Source: Hermodice carunculata
Taxonomy: Eukaryota > Annelida > Polychaeta > Eunicida > Amphinomidae
Length of the DNA: 64,000 nt
Direction: 5' to 3'
Assembly: GCA_964020975.1 (NCBI GenBank)
Contig: OZ026624.1
Location: 65,152,208 to 65,216,207 of the forward strand
The notes under the pieces are model-generated. The model had not been told where the DNA came from, made no database searches, and saw only the letters and a list, made by a program, of their open reading frames with translations. Shown here one piece after another: positions 37,983 through 48,599 of this stretch. Position numbers and translations under genes: made by a program. Every line of letters starts with the position of its first letter. The first letter of the stretch is position 1.

Positions 37983-38500
37983 AACAAGGACTATGAAGTC
38001 ATCTCAAAGGCAGAATAATCGAGGACAAAAAAGTCATCTCCTCCCACACAAAGGCAGAATAACCAAGGACAAAGAAGTCATCTTCTCCCACAAAAGGCAG
38101 AATAATCAAGGCAACGAAGTAATTTCTACCCACAGAAAGGCCGAATAAGCAAGGACAGAGAAGCCATTTCCTCCCACATAAAGGCAGAATAACCAAGGAC
38201 AAAGAAGTCATCTCTTCCTACACAAAGGCAGAATAACCGAGGACAAAGAAGTCATCTCTTCCCACACAAAGACAGAATAACCGAGGACAAAGAAGTCATC
38301 TCTTCCCACACAAAGACAGAATAACCGAGGACAAAGAAGTCATCTCTTCCCACCCAAAGAAAGAATGCCAAGGATAAAAAAGTCATCTCTTCCCCCTGAA
38401 AGGCAAAAGAAACGAGGACAAAGAAGTCACATCTCTTCCCACAGAAAGGCAGAATAACCAAGGAAGAAAAAAGTCCTCTTTTCCCACAGAAAGACAGCAA
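37983..38500. repeat. 44-bp tandem array, ~12 units
   Basis: The unit joins AGGACAAAGAAGTCATCTCT to TCCCACACAAAGACAGAATA and ACCG. Units near 38110 and 38370-38500 vary in length. Minus-strand frames (FFVLGYS, VWEEMTSLS) are repeat artefacts. Confidence 0.93.
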
Positions 38501-39425
38501 TAATCATGTGGCTTCCCATACACCCTATGCTTGACCTGTGCACTGACTGCCTGTCCTTGGCACTAACTATATGAATGCAAAGTGATGTAAACAGGACAAC
38601 TGCACCACTGGGGCTTCACAATGAGACATAGTGGTGTCTCCATGCTTGTCCCAGCCCTTCCATTCCAGGCATTTGTCTGGAAATATACCCAGCTGACAGT
38701 TCAGTAATGGAGCCCACATGGCAGAAGCATGGCTTATGCCTCTTCAACACCTCCCCTAATAACTTCTATCTGATCTATTGCCTCCTCTGTATGTACATCG
38801 CCACTGGCTCTACCACATTGTAATTCTCTGAGCATCACTGCCACTATATCAAAGATAAAAGAACTTACTTATTGACGGTTGTCAAGTCTGAACTGGCAGA
38901 GCTTAAAAATAAGGTAATATTCTCTTAAAGACATAATGTCTTCAGATATTGAGCTGTTAAAGATGTGCTGTTGCTGGTTTTATTGATGCATAATGACATT
39001 TTATTTCCACTCATTGATCTAATCACAGTAGGCCGCAAGTAGCAACTGATGTAATAAAGTGCACGATACAGATGGCTACTGCGATTGTTATCTTGTCAGT
39101 TGTCTGCACAAACATGGCTAATAAAACCTCCCCTTTCATTAAGCATACCCAATAAAAAACATCAACTGGTACATATAATGGATATGGCCGTGTCCTGCCT
39201 GCCATAAACGCAGTCTGCTGTTGCATGGTGATGTTGCCCAGGTGTAACAAGGACCGTATCACACGGCCACACAAGCACAGTTTGCCCAGGCTGTAGTGAA
39301 GCCTCTGCCTTCATGGCTTCTTCAATCCTCTGTTTGATGTGGTGCAAAAAAAAGAGCAGGTCACTAATTGTGTCTCTTACAAAAGACATTCACAAAGTGC
39401 CAATGTTACCTTCTTTTACTTGACA
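38501..39425. other. No gene recognised
   Basis: The interval is unique-looking sequence. The 83-codon minus-strand frame at 39023-39274 has no recognisable motif. Confidence 0.35.
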
Positions 39426-39665
39426 TTAACCCTTTCCCCCGTGAATTAAGACTGAGTCAACAGCTTTCCTTGGCATGGGTTGGGCACTTTGTGCCCAACC
39501 CATGCCAAGGAAAGCTGTTGACCTGGGGCATGTGATCTTGATAAGTCTCATGTACATTTCTCAGTCAAATTGTTTTTCATAACTGTTGAAATTTGTTGAA
39601 AACACTGAAGCAGACAACATTTGACCACCAGCCAGTTTTGGCCTGTCTGAGGGGGAAAGGGTTAA
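39426..39665 (+). mobile_element. Complete 240-bp TTAA MITE with perfect central palindrome
   Basis: TTAA-CCCTTTCCCCC and GGGGGAAAGGG-TTAA are exact inverted ends with the target duplication intact. A 32-bp perfect inverted repeat with a TTT loop lies at 39456-39522. The right half has AACTGTTGAAATTTG and CCACCAGCCAGTTTTGGC, the diagnostic words of this subfamily. It is the best-preserved copy in the window and a good reference for the family. Confidence 0.9.
39456..39522. repeat. Perfect 32-bp inverted repeat, TTT loop
   Basis: Left arm 39456-39487 begins GTCAACAGCTTTCCTTGG and ends GGGCAC; right arm 39491-39522 is its exact complement. The outer 18 bases are the stem shared with other family members. 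Confidence 0.95.
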
Positions 39666-39797
39666 ACCGCATTCATTTTAAAGTGTGCCGGGGTTTGCAT
39701 GTCATCCTCGCCATTGCCCAGTTCTACTCCTACTCACATGCATACCCTTGTGAGGGACCAGTCCAATGACAACCACCTGCATGCTAAAAGTAATCCT

Positions 39798-39865
39798 TTA
39801 ACTCTTTCAGTGCCATGCTTTGGACTAAGTCAACAGCTTTCCTGGATATGCTTTGGCCACACTTT
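39798..39865 (+). mobile_element. TTAA MITE, truncated left end
   Basis: TTAA-CTCTTTCAGTGCC, then GGACTAAGTCAACAGCTTTCC, matches 8109 and 52894, then stops matching after about 39865. Confidence 0.6.
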
Positions 39866-40156
39866 TATGACAAAAGCAATCACAAGCAAAACTTTTCGCA
39901 AGCAAAGCTCAATTCAACCCAAAACAGTTCTCGATTTCCATAGTTTTAAGCTTTACCATTGTGTTTGCAATGTTAAGTGACAGAAATGTATCTAGCAACA
40001 TAGCTGTGACCTAAATGGAGGACATGCCTTAGTGAAAGGCTCATTTAGCTTATTGCAAGCAAATGGAAATCTGAGATTGACAAAGACTAGCTCACACGTG
40101 TGATAGCTGCATTGTCAGATGACATGTCCCTGTGTAGTTTCATTGTACCGATTCTA

Positions 40157-40318
40157 TATTTCAAGTGCATTCCTTCTGAGAGTGAAGTGAATGCTATTTT
40201 GCTTTGACTTTGAAATATAATCTTTATTTTACACAGATTGTCTATTTCAAGTGCGTTCCTTCTGAGATTGAAGTGAATGCAATTTTGCTTTGACTTTGAA
40301 ACATAATCTTTATTTTGT
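40157..40318. repeat. 86-bp tandem duplication
   Basis: TATTTCAAGTGC then TTCCTTCTGAGA, GCTTTGACTTTGAAA and AATCTTTATTTT occur in two adjacent copies, at 40157 and 40243, with few differences. Confidence 0.9.
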
Positions 40319-40929
40319 GCACACAAAGTGAATGTACATAAAATATATACAAATACAATTAGTATAATCATATCTGTTTGCTTTTATTGTTAGGGTTTGT
40401 GTGTGTGTTTTTATTTGTTCAATTTTTTTGTTTGTTATTCTTCTTTGATATGTGGGTTTTTTGCTTTTTTTTTTTTTTAAACAAAACTATTCTACAGCCT
40501 TCTGCTCCAGAAATATAAATTTTGATGAATGTTCTCATTCTACAGCACCAGTGATAACCAATATTATCTACTTGTCTTTGTTCATTCTCAGGGTATGACC
40601 AGATATGTTGCCTTTCTTTACAACAATTTTCACAGTGGTTTGATAGTAAACAGTACGGAGCTTTGGTTTTTTTTTTTATCTGGGCTCTTAGTCCGGACAC
40701 CCCACCACCGCTACACAGGCACACTTCTATTGGTGTTTGGCTGTACAATTACAGCAACAGTGAATCCCTCTTTTAAAGCCACCCCTATACATTAGAGGAG
40801 TGGCCTTTCTAGGTGGAGGGATGTATAATGTATGTAGAAGAAGAACACTTGTTGCATGAGATGGTGGTCTCTGGTGGGGAGGTGTTACACTGTCAAGAGA
40901 TGCTCAGTATACAGACTTTCTGGAGGCTG

Positions 40930-41345
40930 TATTGGAGATATTTAAGAGGCTATATAAGAGGGATTTTAAGAGGCTATATTAGAGATATTTTAGAAGCCAT
41001 ATACGCAGAATTTTAGACGCTATATTAGAGGGAATTTAGAGGCTCTATAAGAAGAATCTTAAAGGCAATATCAGACAGATTTTAGAGACTCTATATGGGG
41101 AATTTTAGACACTATATGACAGGAATTTTATAGGCTATATTTCAGGGATTATAGGGGCTATATAAGAGGACTTTTAGAGTTTATATTAGAGGGATCTTAG
41201 AGGCTATATTAGAGGGATCTTAGAAGCTATATTAGAGGGATTTTAGAGGCTACATGAGAGGAATTTTAGAGGCTATATTAGAGGGAATTAACAGGTTTTA
41301 TAAGAGGAATTTACAGGCTATATTTGAGTAGTTTCAGGGGCCATG
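40930..41345. repeat. ~23-25 bp degenerate tandem array
   Basis: The unit is roughly GATTTTAGAGGCTATATTAG plus AGG. It has variable length and spacing over ~400 bp. Confidence 0.88.
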
Positions 41346-41738
41346 ATAGAGCTGTAACACAATATATGACAGGTATCTGCCACTGTTTGCAAATAATTTA
41401 TTTCAAGAAGTGTGTTTTCTGCTGTGAATTCAGTGTCAGCCATTATATTGACCATGTGTTAGCTTTGGTGCACATAATGATAGCACTATCACCTTGAAGG
41501 TGTAGGGATACATATATACATGTATACACAGATATGCGCAAGTATCTCTATCTCCTGGCACCAAATGCCAAAAAAGCCATCAAGCAGATGCCACACAGTT
41601 CCAACTCCGTATTTTGTCCTGCAGTAATAACAAACAGGCCAGTAGAGGGCCTATAATTGACAGACATAGCCATGTTCACAATGTCATTTAAGCTGCCAGG
41701 TAAATGTGGATACAATCTAAAACCTTCCATTGACCCGT

Positions 41739-41850
41739 TAACTCCTAGACTCAGACCAACAGTTTTCATGTCAAAAATAGCTGCATGTCCACTTAGCTGA
41801 CCCAATTCTGATAGCACTCATCTGCCATTCTCATTCAAACAGTTTTTCAC
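41739..41850 (+). mobile_element. Possible TTAA MITE fragment
   Basis: TTAACTCCTAGACTCAGACC, AACAGTTTTCATG and then TCATTCAAACAGTTTTTCAC resemble decayed family words. It abuts the element at 41886. Confidence 0.35.
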
Positions 41851-41885
41851 GAAGAAACTAGAAGTAAGCTTTCCATGTTAAAACC

Positions 41886-43076
41886 ATTATGCATCCCCCA
41901 AGCAGGTGCCCAAGGCTCTAAGAGGACTTCCATTCTTCTGCAGAAAGTTTGATCTTGACCTTTGACCTCAAGGTCACTTCTGAGCAAATTTATTGAAAGT
42001 CTCACCTGGGTAAATACTGACCAAATTTGATGGACTTCAATCATACCCATGTCAAAAAAAAAAAAAAAATCCCCCAAATCTATGGAGTATCTGTATTAAA
42101 AGTTTCAAGTGAATCTGGCTTACGGTTTTGAAAAAGCCAAAATGTGAACTACCATTGCAGACCCTACGCTGTGTGAGAACTAGGCAAAGGCCAAGACGGC
42201 AAATAGTGCCTGTCTGTGAAGCTTTAGCCCGACTTTAGCTGTAAGATGCATCTGACCGGTCTCGTTCGTTCTGAACTCCTCAGAGACTAAGCCAAAGAGT
42301 GCCGGCGTTGGTGTTTTACCCGAAATTTGCACGTTCACGTCTCTCATTGTTGGACGTTAGAAACGGTGTAAGACTGAAACGTTTTACGTCAGAATAAGTT
42401 AACTGGCGAACCGGGCAGTTACGAGTGGCCGGTCCACGTGTCTGGTGTGCACGTGTTTTTATTTACTAACATACCATTGCAGACCCGCCTGCCTTACATG
42501 GTAATCAATAGGAATGCAAAATTACCCCCCCCCCACCCGGGGGAAAAAACACATTAATTATCCAAAAATCATTGGAGCATCACCATTTAAAATAAAGTTG
42601 GCATATATCTACCCGACGTATGTCCCTACCAAGTTTGAAGTGAATCTGGACAACTGTTTTGGAGAAGTGAAAATGTTAATTAGCATTGCAATCCCTATTG
42701 ACGTACATAGTAATTATCAACAGGAGTGAGTGCAGTTTGACCTTTCAAGGCCACCCAGGTTTAAAATAAACCATACAAATTGAAAGCCCATCGGTACTTT
42801 CCAGTTAATGTTTGATAGTAAGCTTGGGCCTATGATGAACCATTATAAATTAAAGAAGGTATAAGCCAAAATGTGAAAACTGGTAAGTCAGCAGAAAAGT
42901 GCAACCAAGATTTTACCTTGACCTTTGACCTCAAGGTTATATATTATTACATAGGAAAAAATTTCCCAGACCCATAGATTATCTGTACCAAATTAGGGGG
43001 CAATAAGTGAAGAAGACAGAAATATAAGGAAAATAGGATATGCAGCGGATACTGTGGACCATAGATCTAAACACTA
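41886..43076. mobile_element. Non-coding DNA element with ATTATGCAT end, copy 2, interrupted
   Basis: The copy begins ATTATGCATCCCCC and follows the order of the copy at 6592. Shared words include TGACCTTTGACCTCAAGGTCA, GGCTTACGGTTTTGAA, AATCAATAGGAATGCAAAA and ACCTTGACCTTTGACCTC. A 307-bp insertion sits at 42165-42471. The right end stops near CATCCCTC, short of the terminal inverted repeat seen in copy 1. Confidence 0.7.
42165..42471. mobile_element. 307-bp insertion with 15-bp target-site duplication
   Basis: TACCATTGCAGACCC occurs at 42150-42164 and again at 42472-42486, and the element at 6592 has only one equivalent (TACCATTGAAGACCC). The insert is visibly richer in GC and CpG than its surroundings. 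A long variable-length duplication suits target-primed retroposition, so a SINE is possible, but I see no convincing tRNA A and B boxes and only a weak T-rich end (TTTTTATTTACTAACA). Confidence 0.75.
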
Positions 43077-43162
43077 TTATGCATCCCTCAGTTCCGTAAA
43101 AGTGTAATTAGCCAAACCAGTAAAGCAAATGACACTTGACCACAAACTGCTTTTTGACTGGT

Positions 43163-43901
43163 TTAACCCTTCACCCTGGAAGAAAGACTAAGTCAATAGC
43201 TTTCCTTGGTGCACAATTTGGCCACGTAAAGCTTTTGACCTGGGACACATTATCTTGATACATGTAGGTCTTATTTATAAGTCTTAGACATATAGGATGT
43301 CACTTGGCTGAAGTAAAATATGGTGTTTTCCTGTCAGGACACAGCACATTTGTTGGTAACATTCATGACTGACTGCACACAAGTGGAAATTACGGACAAA
43401 TGTGCTCTCAAGTGAGAGGAAACACCATCTTTCAGTCCTACCCATGTGAGATTCTGTTTATTCTATGTTTAACTGGGTATTTACAGTAAAAATTATGTCC
43501 TTTAGGCCTACTTTTAACACTGATCAGATGTGCTATCAACACTGATCAGATGTGCTATCAACAATGATCAGATGTGCTATCTTTGTTCATGCTGGCCATA
43601 GTCATACTGTGTCATATCTGATGTAAAATATAACATCCCCATGCACTTAATTTCATGTACTTTTAACTTAATGCACTATGTCACTGTTGCTGATGCATCA
43701 CAATTAAGCTATAACAATGTTCCGGTCATGTGACCCGGATGGAATATGGTTTGTGGTTTTAACTCCTCAAAAACTAGATTTAACTGACCAAACACAGAAT
43801 AACAATTGTTTTTCATTATTGTTTAATTCAGTCAAAAAGCACTAAAGCAGACGACATTTGACCACCAGCCAGTTTTGGCTGATTGAGGGGAAAATGGTTG
43901 A
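43163..43901 (+). mobile_element. TTAA MITE interrupted by ~0.5 kb
   Basis: The left part is TTAA-CCCTTCACCCTGG with GTCAATAGCTTTCCTTGG. The right part is CCACCAGCCAGTTTTGGC up to GGGGAAAATGG-TTGA. Between about 43270 and 43815 lies sequence foreign to the family, including a 22-bp triplication at 43514. Confidence 0.6.
43514..43580. repeat. 22-bp tandem triplication
   Basis: CACTGATCAGATGTGCTATC repeats three times, with one base change in the third unit. Confidence 0.9.
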
Positions 43902-43968
43902 GATGGCAACATTTAAAGAATTTTTAATTTGGTAACTACTCATATGCAGAATGTTAGCCACAGCAAAA

Positions 43969-44218
43969 TTAACTCTTTCAGGACAAATTCTGGAATGAAT
44001 CAACAGCTATTCTCGGCCCACACTGGCCGCAATATGCCCAATGCACACCAAGAAAAGCTGTTTACCTGGGATATTCTCTCCGGAACCATAGGCATAATGG
44101 TACTTGAATGAAAGGTCTTTTCACAGGGAATAGGAATAATCTGGGATCCACATGATAATTCAGACAAGTATGACTTAAGTAGATCGATTTTAGTCATGAT
44201 TGGCACCAAAGGAGTTAA
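43969..44218 (+). mobile_element. Complete TTAA MITE
   Basis: TTAA-CTCTTTCAGGAC begins it and GGCACCAAAGGAG-TTAA ends it. The central stem is AATCAACAGCTATTCT / AAGAAAAGCTGTTTACC. The right half, TACTTGAATGAAAGGTCTTT, is as in 8109 and 52894. Confidence 0.82.
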
Positions 44219-44274
44219 AAACACATCAACTCTTTGTCAGCTGGGGGGCCTCTTGATTGCAATGACACATCTAA

Positions 44275-44424
44275 TGCAGTGTTCAGTCAGTTGTGATGCA
44301 GTGTTCAGTCAGCTGTGGTGCAGTGTTCAGTCAGCTCTGATGCAGAGTTCAGTCAGCTGTGGTGCAGTGTTCAGTCAGCTGTGGTGCGGAGTTCAGTCAG
44401 CTGTGGTGCAATGTTCAGTCAGCT
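44275..44424. repeat. 22-bp tandem array, ~7 units
   Basis: The unit is GCAGTGTTCAGTCAGCTGTG plus GT. It starts only ~55 bp after the preceding MITE. Confidence 0.93.
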
Positions 44425-44907
44425 TTACTGTTCATTTTATGCCTCGATAGATTGCCTGTTTATCAGTGATATAAGGGGCCCATGGGGAATTTAACATTGC
44501 ATACAAAATACACTACTCCTACTCCTCATTTTCAAGGGACTTCCTAGGCATGTTTATGACATGTTCCTGCTCCACTGGGGGTAAACCTACAACATAATAC
44601 CACGAGCAGACTGGGAGATCTTGTGACGAAAAGACAAATTGGAAGAGCTTTACAGAGCCCCTTTGTGGCTCTATCCTGCCTGGTGATGACAGGTTTTGTT
44701 ACCTGGCCTCAACCTGTTTTGCACACATAATGTGTATACGGTCTGAGGTTGTGTTTACTACCTTTTCTTTACAAGTCATCATAGACACCTAATAGAGGGC
44801 GGGACCTTGTAGAGGACTCTTCTGTAGGCCTGTCTACCATCATCTTTTGCAGGCTGCCATAAAGGAGTTTCTGCAATAGCAGTGGGTTCTTGCTTGGAAT
44901 TAAGTAA

Positions 44908-45091
44908 TACAGTGAAACCTGTTTTGAGAGACCACTGTGATGAAAGACCACCTGCCTTTTCCAACCATGTTTACCATGTCCCTTTTGCTATTTTTCCCAT
45001 GTTATTATACCTCTATTGAGAGACCACCTGCCTTATGTGACCACTTTTTGGCTTGCCCTAGGGGTGGTCTCTCAAAACAGGTTTCATTGTA
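44908..45091. mobile_element. pogo-like MITE
   Basis: TACAGTGAAACCTGTTTTGA and TCAAAACAGGTTTCATTGTA form 20-bp ends with one mismatch. GAGACCACCTGCC and TTATGTGACCACTTTTTGG lie inside. It is 184 bp and non-coding. Confidence 0.82.
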
Positions 45092-45661
45092 CGTGTAGCT
45101 TCAGCACTGTAAAATCATTATATTAACTTTTTCTATCCCAGTCCACGATTTCCACAGATACTTATCTGCAGTTTAAGTTGACTCATGTGCTTCCATATTC
45201 TTCATAAAGAGACTCGGAACTTTCAACAGACAAAAGACTACTTCACAATTTTGTCAGCAAAGTTGGGTACCAATTTCATACACAATTTGTCTTCCTTTCA
45301 AGATATATATTATGCCCCCTGGGGGGACAAAATTCTGCATACACCCACATGACATGACAGCAGGGTGGGGGCCCTCGCTGACTGAATGGCAGAGCTTAAA
45401 TTACTCTGTGCACAGAGATCACAGCTATCTCAGTATCAAGGCATCAGAACACAGCAGTCATGGAAAAGTGACGGCTGAATTGGTGAACAGAGACCCTGCA
45501 TGTGGCATTTCAGTTCAGAACATCAACTGAAGTACCAACATGCCTCGTCAAAAATTACGTCAGCGATCTCTGTCACAAGGGCAGCAAAAACAGACTTACC
45601 AGGCAACACACAGGCATCGACCATTACATGTACATGTAAGGCATTTAAACTTTACACTTTA

Positions 45662-45844
45662 TACAGTGAAACCTCATCATAAAGACACCATATATTTCCT
45701 TCAAAACATGTCACCTATCTAGATACATGCATGTCAGATAAATAAGTCAAATAATAAAGGAATTTGACCCCAACTCCGTCCAAACTTGTGTCATTAAGTT
45801 GACAACAAGGGTATTTGAGTGTCTTTATGTTGAGGGTTCACTGT
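45662..45844. mobile_element. pogo-like MITE, divergent
   Basis: The ends are TACAGTGAAACCTCATCATA and TTATGTTGAGGGTTCACTGT. The interior words differ from the 44908 subfamily, so it may be a separate family with similar termini. Confidence 0.65.
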
Positions 45845-45949
45845 TTTGGCAAGTACTATAGATGTCATCAACCCAACTTTTGTCAATTAACGTCGCGGAG
45901 CAATGCCCGCCACACTGCTGATGTGCCAATTTTTCAATTTTCTTTACAA

Positions 45950-46140
45950 ATGATCATTAATCCTGCTCCCATCCGCTTTAACCAGCCAAAAGTGACCAGT
46001 GGTCCAGTCTTCTGCTTTAATGTTTTTGACTAGTTTATAAGGTCATGAAAAAGTAATTCAAGGAAACTTGTCGAGAAGACCTATCAAGATAACACACCAA
46101 AGAAAGCTGTTGACTCACTCTATAACTGAAGGGGGGGGGG
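45950..46140 (-). mobile_element. TTAA MITE, decayed, reverse orientation
   Basis: AACCAGCCAAAAGTGACCAG and, further on, AAGAAAGCTGTTGACTCACT correspond to the inverted right half and palindrome arm of 39426. The termini are degraded; a G run follows at 46131. Confidence 0.5.
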
Positions 46141-46144
46141 AGGA

Positions 46145-47525
46145 TTCAATGATCGCATCTCTGGAGGATGATTGGGTAGCATACATTTCTGTACATATCA
46201 AATGTTACGAAGTATAACTTCTTATAGGAAAAATAGGCTCTCTCAACTCCAAAATGCGATTCAGTGTCACACAGCATGGTTGTATCCCGGAGTCCTGATA
46301 TAAATCATACACTTTGCATGTCTACATCATTATCAGACACAAGTAGGCAGTGTGTATATGTACTAATGATGGGTTAGTTCTGGTTATCCATGTCCTACTT
46401 GGCAGTCATGCTTTTGTCGCCCGTCCCCCTATGAATCACTCAGGTTTCATGTACACGTTTGTGAAATATTAGTGGTCACCATGCAGTCTCTAATAAAGTG
46501 CTACGAGGATTGACATGTCAGGTTTCCTGGTAACACTCTCTGACTTTAGCTTTCTAGCATTTGGTTATTTGGTTCAGCAAAAAAAAAATGGTATGCATAA
46601 ACTTCATGTCAATTTAGTGATCGAAGCACTTAGGAAGATATAGAAACGTTGCCAGCGATCAGTCAATGACAATTAACCCTGATATAAACACAATAAACAT
46701 TCAGATTATTCAACTATTTGCACACGTGCATTGTGATTGTTTTTGTAAACATTGATTGTGCTTGGTCCTGAGTTGGCATACAAGGACATGTCTGCATGGC
46801 CTGCGTGGAGAAACTACGAAATGCCTGCCATGCTGTCACTAGTAAGCCAGCTTCATCTTTGTGCTGAAGCCACTAGCATCACTACCAAGACATCTAATCA
46901 TTTTCAACATTTCATTCACATACCCAAATACAAGCATTTTTCCTCTCTAACATTCTTAGAATTAAATCGTACCAATCAATCTTCCTCATTGCTGAGCATA
47001 ATCGGCTTAACCAGCTTGAGTGTACTTTTTATCAAGATGAAAACGACTAGACTGACCAAGCATATTATCATCTATACTTTGTATGGGAAGACAACCGACA
47101 GCTCATTTCTGATCTGTATCCTGTCTGACAAACAAAAATCCATTAGGCAACTTGCAGCTGATCAATTTGCAGAGTTGCTGCATAAGTCAAGTACGTACTA
47201 TCACACAAATTAAAATTATCAAATACATCAAGTAATTCTCACTGATGATCAATTATGAATCAAGCCATAATGGAAAATTTTAGCTGCTACTTATGGTCAT
47301 TAGTGAGAACTTAGCAAATTTCTTCTCTGGTCTACATGAGCCTGTGCTATCACCACTCGATAATTCATGGCATAAACTATTAATTCTTGTCTCTACTTCA
47401 CCACGAGGAACACCCTGGCATTGAAATGTAGCAGCTGATGATGGTGTATAAATGTATCTGCTGCCAAATCATGTGGCTGCATACACTGATATGTACAGGA
47501 AACATCGACACTATAAAAGTGGTGC
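46145..47525. other. No gene recognised; 153-codon open frame
   Basis: The open frame at 46752-47213 (+) is the longest in the window outside tandem repeats. It starts MIVLGPELAYKDM and ends FAELLHKSSTYYHTN. I recognise no domain, signal or repeat in it and see no clear splice sites. A frame of this length is possible by chance in 64 kb; I do not call it a gene. Confidence 0.3.
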
Positions 47526-47529
47526 ATAT

Positions 47530-47702
47530 TACAGAATGAAACCTGTCTCAATAGACCAGCAATAAGATTTACCCAAGTGTGGCTTCTCGAGACAGCTGGT
47601 ATAAATCATAAAAAGTACTGAGCAAAGTGTCTTGAAAAGGTGGTCTTTGTAGACAGGTGGCCTTCTATTGGAGTGGTCTCTGAAGACCGGGACCACTGTT
47701 TG
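47530..47702. mobile_element. pogo-like MITE, degraded copy
   Basis: It runs from TACAGAATGAAACCTGTCTC to GACCGGGACCACTGTT. Internal GTAGACAGGTGG and GGAGTGGTCTCTGAAGAC match the family. Confidence 0.6.
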
Positions 47703-48024
47703 CTATAGCACCAGAGACCCATAAAGTTCCAACAGAATGATCTGTATGGATGGACAACTGTCCAGATGCTCTCCTGTCACTGAACTGTTCTACCTGTCAT
47801 AGTGAGCTACATTGTAGCCAGTTCTGGCACTGCATCAGCTGTTGCTCCAGACAAGAGTAGCACAATGTATCACTGTTGCCTCAGTGACTGTTCTACAGAT
47901 CTGTCAGACAGTCAGCATGACCATTAAATCACTCTTCTATCTCCTAGCCACCAGGGTTCTGTCACACTATGTTGTGATCTGAGGCCAAATGTTCTATTTC
48001 ATTAGCCTGTCATCAACCACCACT

Positions 48025-48348
48025 GCCTGTGATCATAGTTTTAATGTTCTGTTACATCAGCCTGTGATCATAGTTTAACTGTTCTATCATACCAGCCTGT
48101 GATCATAATTTAACTGTTCTATCATACCAGCCTGTGATCATAGTTTAACAGTTCTATTATGCCAGCCTGTGATCATAGTTTAACTATTCTATCATACCAG
48201 CCTGTGATCATAGTTTAACCGTTCTATTAAACCCGCCAGTGACCATAGTTTAACTGTTCTATCATACCACCCTGTGTTCATAGTTTAAATGCTCTACTAC
48301 AGCTGCCTGTGATCACAGTTTAACTGTTCTATTAAACCAGCCTGTTTG
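48025..48348. repeat. 35-bp tandem array, ~9-10 units
   Basis: The unit joins CCTGTGATCATAGTTTAACT to GTTCTATCATACCAG, with TTAA/TTAT variants and point changes. Confidence 0.93.
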
Positions 48349-48409
48349 TAATAGCAGTGTTATGTTGCATCAGTGCACAGTGGACAGTTTATGTTCTGTC
48401 TGTCACAAC

Positions 48410-48591
48410 TACAGTGGTACCTCCTATATGCAGCCACCCTTTCTGCCAAGAAAAAGTGGCTACATACAGCAGGTGACCTGTCACCACAGGTAAATTTCAC
48501 AAAGAAATTGACTACTATGTCTGAGCCTAGCGACCACAAAAAGCAATGTGGCTGCTCATGGCAGTGGTTGCATACAGCAGGTACCACTGTA
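48410..48591. mobile_element. 182-bp MITE, TACAGTGGTACCTG ends, copy B
   Basis: It matches 35610-35791 over its full length. The right end ATACAGCAGGTACCACTGTA is exact; the left end has three changes (TACAGTGGTACCTCCTATAT). A 146-codon frame running through it is incidental. Confidence 0.85.
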
Positions 48592-48599
48592 TATGTTCT

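Noticed and set aside
46752-47213. 153-codon open frame as a gene
   Set aside because: No recognisable domain, no supporting splice or promoter signal, and the length is possible by chance in a 64-kb low-GC window.
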